From NCBI RefSeq assembly GCF_012396235.1, contig NZ_JAAXPA010000030.1, positions 1-64,000 on the forward strand: a stretch of DNA of 64,000 nt, written 5' to 3'. Below are positions 41,801-53,300 of the stretch, piece by piece (position 1 is the stretch's first letter; each line of letters opens with the position of its first letter). Origin of the DNA: Rhodococcus opacus (GTDB lineage Bacteria > Actinomycetota > Actinomycetes > Mycobacteriales > Mycobacteriaceae). Under the pieces are notes generated by a model. That model was not told the origin of the DNA. It saw only the letters and a list, made by a program, of their open reading frames with translations, and made no database searches. The translations under genes and the position numbers were made by a program.

Positions 41801-44800
41801 GAACACGTCTCGCGCCGACACCAGCACGCCGCGAGCCCGCGCCCGCGACACCACCTGGGTCGACATGATGCTGTCCCCGCCGAGCCGGAAGAAGTCGTCG
41901 TCGACACCCACCCGATCGACGCCCAGGACGTCGGCCAGCACCGCCGCCAATGTCTGCTCGGCAATGGATCGTGGAGCCCGGTACGGGGTGTCGGATGCGA
42001 GATCAGGCTCGGGAAGTGCTCTGCGGTCGAGTTTGCCGGCCGGTGTGAGAGGTATCCGGTCGACGACGATGATCGCCGACGGCACCATGTAGTCCGGTAG
42101 ACGGCCCGCCGCGAGCAGTCGCAACGCCTCGACGTCCACCTCGGCCCCGGGCGCCGCGACCACATACGACACCAGCACCTTCTGCCCCGACGGACCTACC
42201 CGGTCCACCGTCACGACCGATCCCACCGCGGGGTGCGAGACCAACACCGTTTCGATCTCGCCGGGTTCGATTCGGATTCCGCGGATCTTCACCTGCTCGT
42301 CTGCGCGGCCGACGAAGTCCAGCACACCGTCGGTCGTCCACCGCACCAGATCACCCGAGCGGTACATCCGTGAGCCCGGTTCGCCGAACGGACACGCGAC
42401 GAACCGTTCCGCCGTCAACCCCGGCCGGCCGATGTACCCGCGGCCCACACCTGATCCGGCGATATACAACTCCCCGACCACACCCACCGGGACGGGCACC
42501 ATCCCTGTTCCCAAGACGAGTGCGCGGGCATTACCGATCGGCACCCCGATCGGCACGCTGACCTGGTCGTCGAAGCCCGTCGAACCCGATACCGAGTACG
42601 CGGTGGCACACACGGTGGTTTCCGTCGGCCCGTACGCGTTCACCACGGTGATGCGCGGGTGGCGAGCGAGGACGCGTCGTACAGCGCGCGGCGACAACAC
42701 ATCGCCCGCGGTGACCAACTGACGTGGCTGGTCGAGCGCCCCCCTCTCATGTTCCGGCGAATCGCTCAACAGGTGAAACAGCGTGGTCGTCAAGAACATC
42801 GACGTCACACCAACCGCGTCGACGACCCGCTCGAGCACCTCGATGTCCAGTGACCCGGGCGGGGCGACAACCAACCGGCCTCCGCTGAGCAGTGTCGGCC
42901 ACAACTCGTACGCCGAGGCATCGAACGCCATCGACGAATGCAGCAACACGCGCTCACCGGGTCCGTCCGGCCATCCGTGCAACGCCAGGTTGACCACGTT
43001 GGAGTGGTCGATGGTGACCCCTTTCGGGGTCCCCGTCGATCCGGAGGTGTACATCACGTACGCGGTGTTGCCCGGTCGCAGTGACGTGGTGCGATCGCTG
43101 TCGTCGGGGTTGAGGCCCTCCGCTTGCCCGTCCTCGTCCGAGATGCCGTCGAGAAGTATCCGGGGTATGTCACTGTCCGGCAGCGTGCGTGCGGTTGCGG
43201 TGTCCGTGAGGATGAGCAGCGGCGCGGCGTCGGCGAGGATGAACTCGGTCCGCGCACTCGGGTAGCGGGGGTCTATCGGCAGATACGCGCCCCCGGCCTC
43301 GAGGACTGCGAGTAACGCGACAACCAATTGGGGTGACCGCTCCAGTGCAACCGCCACCAGTACTTCCGGCCCCACACCCGCACCGATCAGATGGCGTGCC
43401 AGCCGATTCGCTCGACTGCTCAGCTCCCGGTAGGTCCAGTTCTCCTCACCGAACGTCACGGCCACGGCATCGGGAGTTGCAGCGACCTCCTGCCCGAACA
43501 GGCCCGGGATCGTCGTATCCGGTATCGGTGAGCTCGTGTCGTTCCAGGTCCGCAGTACCCGCTCGCGTTCGGTCGGTTCCAGGATTTCGTAGCCTTCGAT
43601 CCGGCCCTGCGGATCTTCGATGATGCACCTGAGCAGCCGCACATACCGGGCCGCGATGGTCTCCACCGTGCCCCGGTCGAACAGATCGCTCGCGTACTCG
43701 ACGACCCCGGCCAGACCCTGCTGCTCGTCGGGGGCGACGGTGAAGGACAGGTCGAAACGAGAAGTCGCGGTCGACGCCGGCAGTGTGGTCCAGTCCAGTC
43801 CACGAAACTCGACGTCGGGAAAAGCGTTGTTCTGCATGGCGAACGACACCTGGAACAACGGATGATAGGCCGTCGATCGGGTCGGGTTCAGCAACTCCAC
43901 CAACCGTTCGAACGGCGCATCCTGATTCTCGTACGCACCCAGGGCTTTCACCCGCACCCGGTCGAGGATCTCGTCGAATCGCGGATTCCCGGACACGTCG
44001 ACGCGCAGCACCCAAGTGTTGACGAAGAACCCCACCAACTCGGTCAACGCGTCGTCGGTGCGGCCCGCGATCGGCGACCCGACCGCGATATCCACCCCGG
44101 CACCGAGCCTGCGGAGCAGCACTGCCAACACCGAGTGCAACACCATCGACGGTGTCGCGCCACGACCGCGGGCCATTTCGTCCACTCCCGAAACCAATCC
44201 GGGATCGATCACGAACTCCACGGTGCCGCCACGGTAACTCGGTGCAGCCGGTCGGCGACGATCGCCGGGGAGCTCGATGCACTCCGGCAGCCCCGTCAGT
44301 TCGGTTGTCCAATAGTCGAGCTGGGCGGTCAGCAGACTGCCCGGATCGTCCTCGCTCCCCAGAATTTCCCGCTGCCACAGGGTGTAATCGGCGTACTGCA
44401 CCGGCAAGGGTGCCCACCCCGGAGCGTGTCCATCGGCGCGGGCCGCATACGCGGCCGCCACATCCCGAGCCAGCGGCGCCAACGACGCCCCGTCCCCCGC
44501 AATGTGGTGCAGGACCATCACCAGGACGTGTTCGTGGGGTCCGGCCTCCAACAATGTTGCCCGGAGGGGAATTTCGTGTGCAATGTCGAACCGGTACCCC
44601 GACGCCGCTGTCACCGCAGCCATCACGCCGGCCGGGTCGACCTTCTCCACGTGCACCAGAGTTGGTACTTCCGCCACGGGGAGGACCCGCTGAACCGGTG
44701 CACCGTCCAGGTCGTCGAATACTGTACGCAGACTCTCGTGCCGGGCGACGACGTCCGCAACAGCGGCTGCCACCGCCCCGGTGTCGAGGTCTCCGGTGAG

Positions 44801-47326
44801 TCGCACCGCCACGGGAATGTTGTACGTCGCCGACGGGCCCTCGAACCGGTGCAGGAACCACAACCGGGCCTGCGCGAACGACAGCGGCACCCGCTCGGGC
44901 CGCACCCGCGGAGTCAACGGCACCCGTGCCGGGCCGTCCCTCAGCCGGGGTGCGAGTTCGGCGACCGTAGGGGATTCGAAGACCATCCGAATCGGGACCT
45001 CCACCCCCAGCGCCGATCGAATCCGGCTCACCAACTGCGTCGCCGACAACGAATGGCCACCGAGATCGAAGAAGCTGTCGTCGATCCCCACCCGCGGGAC
45101 GTCGAGCACGTCCGCGAACAACGAGACCAGCGTCTCCTCCACCGGCGACCGCGGCGCCCTGAACACCCCACCGGTGAACTCCGGTGCCGGCAACGCCCTC
45201 CGATCCAACTTCCCGTTCACCGTCAACGGCAACCCGTCCACCACCACGACCGCCGCCGGCACCATGAACTCCGGCAACAACCCGGCCACGAACTCCCGCA
45301 ACCCCAGGGAGTCGGCACCGGTCCGGGAATCGAGAACGACGTACCCCACCAACTCGGTGCCGACGAGGGTTTCCCGGGGGATCACCACCGCCTGCGAAAC
45401 GGCAGAGTGCGACAGCAGCACTGCTTCGATCTCCCCCGGTTCCACGCGGAACCCCCGGACCTTCACCTGCTCATCCGCGCGTCCCACGTACTCGAGGACA
45501 CCGCCAGCGGTCCACCGCACCAGGTCCCCGGATCGATACATCCGCGATCCCGGATCCCCGAACGGGCACGCCACGAACCGATCCGCCGTCAGCCCCGGCC
45601 GACCCAGATAACCGCGGGCCAACTGCACCCCGGCGATATACAGCTCACCCACCACACCCACCGGGACCGGCATCAACCCAGCACCCGACACGAACACCCG
45701 CACACCGCCCACTGGAACGCCGATGGGGACACTCATCCGATCACGCTCACTCCGAGATTCGGGTAGCGAGTACATCGCCGCGAAGACCGTCGTCTCCGTC
45801 GGTCCGTAACCGTTGACGATCCTCACCTGTGGATGGCGGGAATCCTCGCCCGGATACCAGCCCCGCAGCCTGGCGGGATCCACCGCCTCTCCGCCGAGCA
45901 CCACCGTCCGCAACACCGAACCGGCCCCCACCACGGGGTCGTCGTGCTCGATCTCCCCGAACCCGTAGAACGCCGACGGCGTCTGCCCGAGAACCGTGAC
46001 GTGTTCGCGAACCACCAACTTCCACAACTCGATCGGTGAGCGCACCACGTCCCACGGCGCCACCACCACGCGGCCACCGTGTACCAACGCGCCCCACAAC
46101 TCCCACACCGAGAAGTCGAACGCCACCGAGTGGCACCACACAAACACATCCGCAGCGTCCGCACCCACCCGGTCGGCAGTGCCGGCGCACATCGACACCA
46201 CACTCCGGTGGCTCACGGTGACACCCTTCGGAACACCTGTCGACCCCGAGGTGTACATCACATACGCCGCATGATCGGGCCTCAAGGGGGTGATCCGATC
46301 GCGGTCGACGGGATCGTGATCGGCCCGGCCCCTCACGGCGGCTGCAGTCGTGTCGAGGTCCAGGTCTGCATCGAGCAGTACCCGGTCGATATCGTGGTCG
46401 GGCAGCGTGGCCACGGTGACAGTGTCGGACAGGATCAGCCGCGGTGCCGCGTCGGCGAGAATTGTCCCGGCGCGAGCACTGGGATAGTTCGGGTCCATGG
46501 GAAGGTAGCTGCCGCCGGCCTTGAGCACCGCCAACAAGGCGACGACCAACTCTTCCGACCGCTCCAGTGCGACGGCCACCACGGTTTCCGGGCCGACCCC
46601 GGCGCCGATCAGATAGTGCGCCAGCCGGTTCGCCTGTGTGTTGATTTCTCGGTAAGTCCAGCTCCGGTCGGAGAAGGTCACCGCTGCGGCGTCGGGTGTC
46701 GCCGCCACTCGTCGCTCGAACAGTTCCACGACGGTGGTTTCCGAGAAGGGGGCTGCGGTGTCGTTCCAGGTCCGGAGTAACACCTCGCGCTCGTCGGGCT
46801 CGAGGATCTCGTACCCCTCGATTCGCGCCTGCGGATCCGCGACGATCAACTCCGACAAGCGCACGAACCGAGCCGCGATACCCTCGATCGTCCCGCGGTC
46901 GAACAGGTCACTCGCGTACTCGACGACCCCGGCCAGACCCTGGTGACCGTCGGGGGTGAGGGTGAAAGACAGGTCGAAACGGGACGTTCCGGTCGGCGCC
47001 GGAAGTGTGGTCCATTCCAACCCGGGGAACTCGACCTCGGGGAAAGCGTTGTTCTGCATGGCGAACGACACCTGAAACAGCGGATGATAAGCCGTCGATC
47101 GGACCGGATTCAGCAACTCCACCAACCGCTCGAACGACGCATCCTGATTCTCGTACGCTGCCAACGCCTTCCCGCGGACCTGATCGAGCACCTGGTCGAA
47201 CCGCGGATTCCCCGACAGATCGACGCGTAGCACCCAGGTGTTGACGAAGAACCCCACCAACTCGGTCAGAGCGTCGTCGGTGCGACCCGCGATCGGTCCG
47301 CCGATCGCAAACATCGCCCCCGGCAC
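29891..47326 (-). CDS. Giant NRPS, C-terminal part (rest of module 3 to module 7 and thioesterase)
   Basis: An open frame of 5,811 codons that starts inside a condensation (C) domain at [20 protein letters not shown], so its ATG is artificial; it is the continuation of the gene beginning at 55748. Domains by position of their key motifs: A3 (FDFSVW, 46.1 kb), T3 (45.07), C4 (HHIAGDG, 44.5), A4 (42.9), T4 (LGGDSI, 41.88), C5 (HHVLLDG, 41.24), A5 (39.7), T5 (38.7), epimerase E5 (HHLVIDG, 38.09), C6 (36.58), A6 (35.05), T6 (34.03), C7 (33.46), A7 (31.87), T7 (30.82), thioesterase (GWSFGG at 30.41). Specificity codes read by eye: A3 and A7 both DFWGVGGVFK; A4 DAYFVAAVCK; A5 DALFLGLVAK; A6 DVWDFGVLQK. 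Substrates are not assigned; Asp at the fourth position of A6 would suit a cationic residue. Confidence 0.9.
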   Translation of the reverse strand: MPGAMFAIGGPIAGRTDDALTELVGFFVNTWVLRVDLSGNPRFDQVLDQVRGKALAAYENQDASFERLVELLNPVRSTAYHPLFQVSFAMQNNAFPEVEFPGLEWTTLPAPTGTSRFDLSFTLTPDGHQGLAGVVEYASDLFDRGTIEGIAARFVRLSELIVADPQARIEGYEILEPDEREVLLRTWNDTAAPFSETTVVELFERRVAATPDAAAVTFSDRSWTYREINTQANRLAHYLIGAGVGPETVVAVALERSEELVVALLAVLKAGGSYLPMDPNYPSARAGTILADAAPRLILSDTVTVATLPDHDIDRVLLDADLDLDTTAAAVRGRADHDPVDRDRITPLRPDHAAYVMYTSGSTGVPKGVTVSHRSVVSMCAGTADRVGADAADVFVWCHSVAFDFSVWELWGALVHGGRVVVAPWDVVRSPIELWKLVVREHVTVLGQTPSAFYGFGEIEHDDPVVGAGSVLRTVVLGGEAVDPARLRGWYPGEDSRHPQVRIVNGYGPTETTVFAAMYSLPESRSERDRMSVPIGVPVGGVRVFVSGAGLMPVPVGVVGELYIAGVQLARGYLGRPGLTADRFVACPFGDPGSRMYRSGDLVRWTAGGVLEYVGRADEQVKVRGFRVEPGEIEAVLLSHSAVSQAVVIPRETLVGTELVGYVVLDSRTGADSLGLREFVAGLLPEFMVPAAVVVVDGLPLTVNGKLDRRALPAPEFTGGVFRAPRSPVEETLVSLFADVLDVPRVGIDDSFFDLGGHSLSATQLVSRIRSALGVEVPIRMVFESPTVAELAPRLRDGPARVPLTPRVRPERVPLSFAQARLWFLHRFEGPSATYNIPVAVRLTGDLDTGAVAAAVADVVARHESLRTVFDDLDGAPVQRVLPVAEVPTLVHVEKVDPAGVMAAVTAASGYRFDIAHEIPLRATLLEAGPHEHVLVMVLHHIAGDGASLAPLARDVAAAYAARADGHAPGWAPLPVQYADYTLWQREILGSEDDPGSLLTAQLDYWTTELTGLPECIELPGDRRRPAAPSYRGGTVEFVIDPGLVSGVDEMARGRGATPSMVLHSVLAVLLRRLGAGVDIAVGSPIAGRTDDALTELVGFFVNTWVLRVDVSGNPRFDEILDRVRVKALGAYENQDAPFERLVELLNPTRSTAYHPLFQVSFAMQNNAFPDVEFRGLDWTTLPASTATSRFDLSFTVAPDEQQGLAGVVEYASDLFDRGTVETIAARYVRLLRCIIEDPQGRIEGYEILEPTERERVLRTWNDTSSPIPDTTIPGLFGQEVAATPDAVAVTFGEENWTYRELSSRANRLARHLIGAGVGPEVLVAVALERSPQLVVALLAVLEAGGAYLPIDPRYPSARTEFILADAAPLLILTDTATARTLPDSDIPRILLDGISDEDGQAEGLNPDDSDRTTSLRPGNTAYVMYTSGSTGTPKGVTIDHSNVVNLALHGWPDGPGERVLLHSSMAFDASAYELWPTLLSGGRLVVAPPGSLDIEVLERVVDAVGVTSMFLTTTLFHLLSDSPEHERGALDQPRQLVTAGDVLSPRAVRRVLARHPRITVVNAYGPTETTVCATAYSVSGSTGFDDQVSVPIGVPIGNARALVLGTGMVPVPVGVVGELYIAGSGVGRGYIGRPGLTAERFVACPFGEPGSRMYRSGDLVRWTTDGVLDFVGRADEQVKIRGIRIEPGEIETVLVSHPAVGSVVTVDRVGPSGQKVLVSYVVAAPGAEVDVEALRLLAAGRLPDYMVPSAIIVVDRIPLTPAGKLDRRALPEPDLASDTPYRAPRSIAEQTLAAVLADVLGVDRVGVDDDFFRLGGDSIMSTQVVSRARARGVLVSARDVFQRRTVAGLASVAHPVRDDDSVIFEDVPLPRPAPRQLSGIEARYPEAVDVWPLAPLQTGLVFHAMLASQSADVYAVQTVLGLSGQVHADRVKAAAQAILDRHANLRVAFLTEGVAEPVQVVLEGLVVPWWEADVSGVDAGERDDELARLLSDDAAAGFDLSEPPLLRFGLVAMGDGDFRLVVSYHHVLLDGWSMPLLMREMLTVYGAGGDGAVLEPVVSYRRYLGWLATQDRQRSLQVWEEALDGAEPALIATGRPESARGSSVLRRELDEGLSSEIPELASRWSVTVNTLVQVAWAIVLGMHTGRRDVVFGATVSGRSGQIPAIESMVGLFINTVPVRVRLHPEESIARLIARVQAEQAELIEHHHVPLPEIQRVAGVGALFDTLTVFESYPNDLRSLASLLESIGSLAITSLDSFGGTNYSLTLAVEAGERTSVSLWYDPALFDDDEVGRIADRFHRVLESLVAAPEGATGDIDLLAPEERNLLVPVRGAAAETVRTLPEILSAAVVHDPSAVAVVCGERSLTYRELDDESSRIARVLISRGVGPESTVAVAVPRSVESVLAVWAVAKAGGAFVPVDPSYPASRLEYLIADSAARCGITVAACVGTLPRTLDWWVLDEPEARAECSRQSTESVTDAGRIAPLRADHPAYMIYTSGTTGEPKGVVVPHRGLGSLAAEIAERFAVTADARVLHVASPSFDASVLEYLLATGSAASMVVVPAGVVGGEELGRILESALVTHAFLTPTMLATVPVERMSSVRCLLTGAEAVPVSVVESFAAGRRMHDLYGPTEATVAVATSPPLPPHGPVTLGGPVRGASLVVLDTWLRPVPAGVAGELYVAGTPLARGYHDRTGLTAERFVANPFGSPGQRMYRTGDVVRWIERETGLGLEYLGRSDFQVSVRGRRIELGEIDAALTEQPGIGSVVTVDRKGPSGQTVLVSYVVPAAGSEVDAERVRTVAAGRLPEYLVPSAIVVLEKLPLTPAGKLDRSALPEPAFSSSKAFRSPQTETEEILARVFAEVLGVDQVGIDDGFFDLGGDSIRSIQLVSRAKARGVLITARDVFEHRTVAGLSEVAVLNHDSDRVVLEELSGGGVGTMPLTPIGRFLLARGGGYRRFAQTMVLELPAGIDRAGLAATIGAVMVRHDMLRSRVVTDDAGEQKLRVDPPDTVDVNRLIRQVHGDDAPGDPAWLRLASAELDAALGRVDPAAGVMVQFVWLDQVPRDGDGSAGSGRLLVVAHHLVIDGVSRRIIIPDLAAAWARVRTGERPELPAGGTSMRRWAHGLVDEALRPGRVAELPLWQSILEGPDPTLGSRRCDPILDVLSTVQHVRIQVPAHATASLLTRVPKVFRAGVDDGLLAGLAMALTRWRRRRGVVEPSSLITLENHGREQHVIPGADLSRTVGWFTTAFPIRLDIAGADLDDAFAGGPAAGLVIKAVKEQVLALPDRGIGYGLLRYLNADTAPQLGKYPGGQISFNYLGRISAADVPEEFRDLGWMPASEGTALSATMDPDMPAMAEVDINAMVTDGPDGPRLGAVFGFPAGVLSRDDVQELADLWCDAVSALARHAQGPGAGGLTPSDVPLVSVSQHDIESWEDRYPGVVDVWPLTAMQSGLLFHSMLAGSSFDAYTTQLVLHLGGRVDPERIHAAGQALLDRQANLRTAFVDDSETGPVQVVLGAVALPWREVDLRNLPEGTRDGEFQRLLVEDHATHFDPATPPLIRFTLVTMGQDRFELVITNHHVLLDGWSMPLLAEELLALYVSGGDAAALPRATGYRNFLVWLAARDRAESCRIWAQALVGIEEPTLLAPAHPEWETTSGEEHVTVELPPETATSLSVRAAELGVTLNTVVQGAWGILLGQLSARRDVVFGATVSGRPAGLPGVESMVGLFINTLPVRVQSTPGDTAAELLTRLQKQQAGLFDHHYLGLTEINKAAGVRDLFDTLVVFESYPIDRAALAAANPIDGMVVTGVRTIDASHYPMTLIARVDSQLRLTVAYLPNLFGAAAVDTIARRLTRILQTVADDPHVAVDRIDLVEPGERRLVVGTWNDTAVPVPEVTLPDLFERQAAVTPEAVALTSDDEQLTYREVGERANRLARRLIAHGVGPESLVGVAVRRSIDLVVGIYAVVTAGGAYVPIDPNYPSEHIRHMMESAAPVCVLTRSTDRVQIPGGVPVLEIHGAQRPDVDSSPVRNEDRITPLRPGNTAYVIFTSGSTGRPKGVAVSHSAIVNQLLWMRDHFGFDHDDVVLQKTPATFDVSVWEMFLPLEVGARLVIAKAEGHRDAAYLAEMIRSEKITTGDFSPSMLAMVDERLEPADCDSLRRVFCGGENLLSSTANHFMERSGTAVHNVYGPTETALQVTHHRCGPSKDTSAPIGAPVWNSQVFVLGAGLVPVPVGVVGELYIAGVQLARGYLGRSGLTAERFVACPFGAVGARMYRSGDLVRWTAEGELEFVGRADEQVKVRGFRVEPAEVEAVLLKHPAVAQAVVVARATGSGTELIGYVVLDIDGVDGSSDSATGVRRFVAGLLPDFMVPAVIMVVDQLPLTAHGKLDRKALPEPEFTGGILRGPRSPVEETLVSLFADVLDVPRVGIDDSFFDLGGHSLSATRLVSRIRSVLGVEVPIRVVFESSTVAELAPRLREGPVRVPLTARVRPERVPLSFAQARLWFLYRFEGPSATYNIPVAVRLTGDLDTGAVAAAVADVVARHESLRTVFGEEGGVPFQQILPAEQVVAELPVQIVDVRDSTLMDAVAEAAGCRFDLSVEIPLRARIFRVSESEHVLVLVLHHIAGDGGSLAPLARDIAVAYAARTTGHAPGWVPLPVHYADYTLWQRELLGSADDPGSVLATQVEYWRSELAGLPECIDLPTDRCRPPAPSYRGGTVEFTVAPELGSEVTQLARSAGATPSMVLQSVLAVLLHRLGAGEDVAIGGPIAGRTDDALAELVGFFVNTWVLRVDVSGNPRFDQVLDRVRGKALAAYENQDAPFERLVELLNPARSTAYHPLFQVSFAMQNNAFPEVEFPGLEWTTLPAPTGTSRFDLSFTLTPDGHQGLAGVVEYASDLFDRGTVEGIAARFVRLSELIVADPRGRIDGYEILEPDERELVLRTWNDTSVPIPDSTIPGLFEAQVAATPDAVAVTFGDENWTYRELSSRANRLAHRLIGAGVGPEVLVAVALERSPELIIALLAILEAGGAYLPIDLQYPGARTGTILTDAAPLLLILSDTMTENLLPDNDIPRILLDTRTDEGGRWEARNPDDNDRIASLRPDNTAYVMYTSGSTGVPKGVAVSHRSVVSLFAGTAGWAGFDAGDVWGWCHSVAFDFSVWELWGALVHGARVVVVPWEVMRSPVGLWEVVVRERMTVLGQTPSAFYEFAEVEREDPAVGADSVLRMVVFGGEVLDPAGLQGWSRGEHVNPLILVNGYGPTETTVFAATFVLPESGERADRASVPIGAPVGNTQVFVLGAGLVPVPVGAVGELYIAGAQLAQRYVGRPGLTAERFVACPFGEPGARMYRSGDLVRWTSGGVLEFYGRADEQVKIRGFRVEPAEIEAGLLTHPAVTQAVVVARDTATGTGLVGYVVSDAADTGTGVEVRRFVAGMLPEYMVPAAVVVLDRLPLTVNGKLDRRALPAPEFTGGVFRAPRSPVEDTLASLYAEVLGVPRVGIDDSFFDLGGHSLSATQLVSRIRSVSGVEVPIRVIFESPTVAELAPRLGEEAEPDSLDPFAAILPIRSEGLGPPLWCVHPGGGLSWCYMGLRAHLPGRPIYGLQARGFDGVTPLPTSIETMAADYLEQILTVQDDGPFLLLGWSFGGLVAHAIATALERRGLEVAFLAMMDSVPALTDRHIAEEPSDEELRQSIWAWAHDRYGEMVDSPENASIEDAAFMLYRNHLQLTKTHIPPVYHGDMLFLRPTLTEDGSISRDSSAESWESYITGNIETRDVHSTHADMDQPEPLAEIAQILNDELSKPDRYTRLRAYRTRP

Positions 47327-50300
47327 CGAGTCTGCGGAGTACTACCGCCAGCATTGATTGCACTACCATCGATGGTGTTGCCCCACCGTTGTGAGCCAAT
47401 TCGGTTATCGCCGTCGCACGTTCGGGTCCGATCGAGAACTCGACCACGCCGCCGCCGTAACTCGGTGCAGCCGGTCGTCGCCGGTCGGCAGGTAGCTCGA
47501 TGCAGTCGGGTAGCCCCGCCAGCTCGGTTTTCCAGTAGTCGAGCTGGGTGGAGAACACGCTGCCCGGATCGTGCTCACTGCCCAGTTCTTCTCGCTGCCA
47601 CAGGGTGTAATCGGCGTACTGCACCGGCAGCGGTGCCCACCCCGGAACCCTGCCCTCCGAACGGGCCTCATACGCGACGGCGATGTCACGTGCGAGCGGT
47701 GTCAACGACGCCCCGTCCCCCGCAATGTGGTGGAGCACCAAGACCAGGATGTGCTCGTGGGATCCGGACGCCACCAACGTTGCCCGGATCGGAATGTCGT
47801 GTTCGACGTCGAACCGATACCTTGCAGCCGTGGTCACTGCCGCGGGTATTTCGTCGGCCTCGACGTCGATAATCTGCACTGGTGAAGGGACCTCGTCGGT
47901 GGAAAGGATTTCCTGGAACGGAATCCCCTCGGCTTCGCCGAAGATCGTTCGCAGGCTCTCGTGCCGGGCGATCACGTCCTCGATCGCTGCCACCAGGGCC
48001 TCGGTGTCGAGGTCGCCGGTGAGTCGCACCGCCACCGGGATGTTGTAGATGGCCGACGGGCCCTCGAAGCGGTGTAGGAACCACAGCCGGGCCTGCGCGA
48101 ACGACAACGGCACCCGCTCAGGCCGCGTGCGTGGGACCAGCGGCGGCCGAACCGCTCCGGAGCCGAGTCGCGGCGCCAGTGCGGCGACCGTAGGAGATTC
48201 GAACACCACCCGGATCGGGACCTCCTTCCCCAGCACCGTGCGGATCCGCCCGACCAACCGTGTCGCGGACAGCGAATGCCCACCGAGATCGAAGAAGCTG
48301 TCGTCGATCCCCACCCGCGGAACGTCCAGCACGTCAGCGAATAGCGAGACCAGCGTCTCCTCGATCGATGACCGCGGCGCGCGGAACACCCCACCGGTGA
48401 ACTCCGGTGCCGGTAGCGCTTTCCGATCCAGCTTCCCGTTCGCCGTCAACGGCAACCGATCCACCAGCATGATCACCGCCGGCACCATGTACTCCGGGAG
48501 CCGCCCCGTCACGAACTCTCGCACCCCCACACTCGTGACGGTGTCGGTGGGCTCGAGGACGACGTACCCCACCAACTGCCCGCCCGTCGCCGGGGTGTCC
48601 CGGGCAATGACCACTGCCTGCGCCACCGCCGGGTGCTTCAGTAGTACCGCTTCGATCTCCCCCGGCTCCACCCGGAACCCCCGCACCTTCACCTGCTCGT
48701 CAGCACGTCCCACGAACTCGAGCACACCATCAGCAGTCCACCGCGCCAGATCCCCCGATCGATACATTCGCGCACCCACCGCCCCGAACGGACACGCGAC
48801 AAACCGCTCCGCCGTCAACCCCGGCCGGCCCAGATAGCCGCGCGCCAACTGAACCCCGGCGATATACAACTCCCCCACCACACCCACCGGAACCGGCCGA
48901 AGCCCGGCACCCAACACGAATACCTGCGAATTCCGTACCGGCACACCGATCGGCACCGACCCACCGACAGGGTTGTCCGACGACTCCACGACCTGGCTCG
49001 TCACGTAGACGGTGGTCTCCGTCGGACCGTACCCGTTGACAACCCGGACACCGGGAATCGCGGCACCGACTGCACTGAGCAATCGCCCTGACAACTGCTC
49101 GCCGATGAACACCACCGTCTCGGCACTCACCGTGCCCTCGATCTGATCGAGTACCTCCTCGAACGCCGACGGGACAGTGCTGATCACACCCCCGGTCCAG
49201 CCGCGCTGTTCGCCGAGCACGAGAACGTCACGCACAATGCCGATACTCCCACCGGCGCACAACGCAGCGAAAATCTCCAACACCGACACGTCGAAACTCA
49301 CCGACGTACTTGCCAGCACCCGCGCCAGCCCTGGCGCACCGAGACTCGAGGCCACCTGCACCATGCAGTTGACGACGTTGTGGTGGTCGACCGTGACCCC
49401 TTTGGGGGTGCCGGTCGATCCGGAGGTGTACATCACGTACGCGGTGTTGTCCGGCCGAAGTGGTGTGGCGCGGTCGTTGTCTCCGGGGATGTCCTCCCGT
49501 TGGTCGACCTCGTCCGAGTACGCGTCGAGCAGTAGTGTGGGGATGCCGTTGTCGGGCAGCATGCTCGAGGTGGTGGTGTCGGTCAGGATCAGGATCGGAG
49601 CGGCGTCGGTAAGAATGAACCCGGTCCGCGCACTCGGGTAGCGGGGGTCGATCGGCAGATACCCGCCCCCGGCCTCGAGGACGGCCAACAACGCGACGAC
49701 CAACTCGGGTGACCGCTCCAATGCGACCGCCACCAGCACTTCCGGGCCGACACCCGCACCGATCAGGCGGTGTGCCAGCCGATTCGCTCGACTGCTCAAC
49801 TCCCGGTAGGTCCAGTTCTCGTCACCGAACGTGACCGCCACCGCGTCCGGAGTCGCGGCGACCTGGGCCTCGAACAGGCCGGAAATCGTCGAGTCCGGTA
49901 CCGGCGTGCGCGTGTCGTTCCAGGTCCGCAGTACCAGCTCACGCTCGTCGGGCTCGAGGATCTCGTACCCCTCGATCCGCCCGCGGGGATCCGCCACGAT
50001 CAACTCCGACAACCGCACGAACCGGGCCGCGATACCCTCCACCGTACCGCGGTCGAACAGGTCACTCGCGTACTCGACGACCCCGGCCAGACCCTGGTGA
50101 CCATCGGGAGTGAGGGTGAAGGACAGGTCGAAACGCGACGTCCCGGTCGGAGCCGGAAGTGTGGTCCATTCCAACCCGGGGAACTCGACCTCGGGAAAAG
50201 CGTTGTTCTGCATGGCGAACGACACCTGGAACAACGGATGATACGCCGTCGACCGGGCCGGATTCAGCAACTCCACCAACCGCTCGAACGGCGCATCCTG

Positions 50301-53300
50301 ATTCTCGTACGCCGCCAACGCCTTACCCCGCACCCGGTCGAGCACCTGATCGAACCGCGGGTTCCCCGACAGATCCACCCGCAGCACCCAGGTATTGACG
50401 AAGAACCCCACCAACTCGGTCAACGCTTCGTCGGTACGGCCCGCAATCGGTCCCCCGATCGCAACGTCCTCCCCCGCGCCAAGCCGGTGGAGCAGCACCA
50501 CCAGCACCGCCTGGAGCACCATCGAGGGTGTTGCCCCACATCTGCGGGCAAGTTCCGTGACTGCCGAAGCACGTTCCGGTGCGATCACGAACTCCACCGT
50601 GCCACCCCGGTAACTCGATTCGGCCGGACGTCGACGATCAGTCGGCAACTCGATACACTCGGGCAGCCCCGCCAACTCGGCCCGCCAATACTCGACCTGT
50701 GCGGCAAGCACACTCCCCGGATCATCCGCACTGCCCAGAAGCTCCCGCTGCCACAAGGTGTAATCGGCGTACTGCACCGGCAACGGCACCCACCCCGGCA
50801 TCTCGCCGTCGGTCCGCGCCGCATATGCGACCGCGATGTCGCGGGCCAACGGCGCCAACGAACCCCCGTCCCCCGCGATATGGTGCAGCACCAATACCAG
50901 GATGTGCTCTCGGGAAACACATTCCAACAGTGATGCTCGGATGGGAATCTCGCCGGACAAATCGAACCGATATCCCGCCGCCTCCGCAACGGCCTGCCTC
51001 GACCGCGCCTGATCGATCTTCTCCGCGTGCACCGGAATCGGGACTTCCTCCGCGGGCAGGATCCGCTGGAACGGCACCCCTTCGTCCTCCCCGAACACCG
51101 TCCGCAGGCTCTCGTGCCGAGCCACCACATCCCCGACCGCCGCGACCACCGCCTCGATGTCGAGGGCGCCGGTCAACCGCACTGCCACCGGAATGTTGTA
51201 CGTCGCCGACGGTCCCTCGAACCGATACAGGAACCACAACCGGGCCTGCGCAAACGACAACGGCACCCGATGGGGCCGCGCCCACGGGAGCAACGGCACC
51301 CGCGCCACCGCGGCCTCGCCCAGCCGGGGTGCCAACTCCGCCACCGACGGGGATTCGAACACCACCCGGATCGGCACCTCCACGCCCAGCGCGTTGCGGA
51401 TCAACCCCACCAACCGCGTCGCGGACAGAGAATGCCCGCCCAGGTCGAAGAAACTGTCGTCGATCCCCACCCGCGGAAGACCGAGCACGTCACCGTAGAG
51501 CGACGCGAGAGTCTCCTCCACCGGTGACCGCGGGGCCCGAAACACGCCACCGATGAATTCCGGTGCCGGCAACGCTTTCCGATCGAGCTTGCCGTTCACG
51601 GTCAACGGCAACCGATCCAGCACCACCACCGCCGCGGGCACCATGAACTCCGGCAGTCGTCCGGCCACGAAGCGTCGAACCTCGGACGACAGCCTGCTTG
51701 CACCGGGGTCGTTGACGTACTCGGTCATGTCGCCGAGTGGACCGTCGGGCAGGTAGACATCGGATACCGCGACCGATGCCTGCGTATTCTCGTGCGGCCG
51801 GGTGGTGATGTCGGTGAATATCACGTCCATCAGGCCCGGTGTCGGTGACCAGGTCACCGACACCGCGAACCCCAGCTCCTCACCGATGTCGTGACAGTCC
51901 TGCGGCAACATGGCGTCCGTTCGACTGTCCGCGTCACGCCGGGTGGGGACGTGGTCGCGGTCAGCGGCGTCGTCGAGCGCGTGTGTGGCATCGACATCGG
52001 GCGCCAACCCCGCGTGCGGCACACCGATCACCCGCACACGGTCCGGACGCCGGCCCGTGAGGAACTGCCGCAGCGCGGTGGGATCGCCGAATCGTTGCCA
52101 CGCCGTCGACGGCACATCAGCCAGCGACCGGGTCTTCGCGGGTCTCTTACGTAGAACGACTTCGTATCTGTAACAGCTTAATTCGTTGACTGCGCGGAGG
52201 CGCTCGAGTTGAATGTCGACTCCGCCGATGTCGGGGATCAGCGTCGGCAATGCTGTGAAGAACTCGGGCGCGAGCAGCAACTCCTGCTCGGCGGCAATGC
52301 CCCGGCGCACCCGATCGCGAATCACCACGGCAGTCGTGTCGGCATCCGCGTGGGCGATCTGCACGCCTGTCGCGAATTCCCGGAGCAACGCGAGATTTCG
52401 CACGTCGCCGAGGAACAGCGCGCCCCCGGGGCGCAGCAATCGCAGTGCCGTGCCGATCACGTCGATCAGGTACCCCGCGTTCGGGAAGTACTGCACGACC
52501 GAGTTCAACACCACGGTGTCGAAAACACCGTGCGGCACACCCCCGAGGTCGTCGGCGGCCTGGACCCGCAGGTGCACGCGCTCGACCCATGGGTCCTGCC
52601 GCTCCGCCAACCGCGATCGCAAGGCGTCGATCGTGGGAGCGGAAAAGTCCGTGCCCCAATACTCTTCGCAGTGCGGCGCCAACTGTGAGAGCAACAGTCC
52701 TGTTCCGACCCCGATCTCCAGCACCCGAGCCGGCCCGAGCTCGCGAATCCGAGCCACGGTCGCCGCGCGCCATTCCCGCATGTGCTCGAGGGCGATGGGC
52801 TTCCCGGTATAGCTACTGTTCCACCCCCCGAAATCCTCTCCGAACGCGGTCGAGTCCAGCTGCTCACCGGCATGGGACGCGTCCCCGGCATACAGGTCGT
52901 CGTATACCCGCCGCCACTGCGACACCAGCTCGGCCTCCCGTGCTCTGTCACGGACGAGCGAGACGCCCCTGTCGAGCACCACATACCCCACCAGCTGCGT
53001 GTCGGTTCCGGTGTCCCCGTCCGCACGATCGGCGCCGGAAGGGGGTTCGCGGGCGATCACCGCCGCCTGTGTCACCGCAGGATGTGACATCAGTGCCGTC
53101 TCGACCTCCCCCGGCTCGACCCGGAATCCCCGAACCTTCACCTGCTCGTCCACGCGTCCGACGAAATCGAGCATGCCGTCGGACGTCCACCGCACCACGT
53201 CGCCGGAGCGATACATTCGCGAACCGGGTTCTCCGAACGGGCACGCTACGAACCGTTCCGCCGTCAACCCGGCCCTACTCACATATCCTCGGCCCACCCC

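Noticed and set aside
43862-45766. Long plus-strand frames inside the NRPS locus
   Set aside because: They repeat in every module at the same place, as expected from the reverse strand of repeated C-A-T domains, and encode His/Arg/Pro-rich text without motifs.
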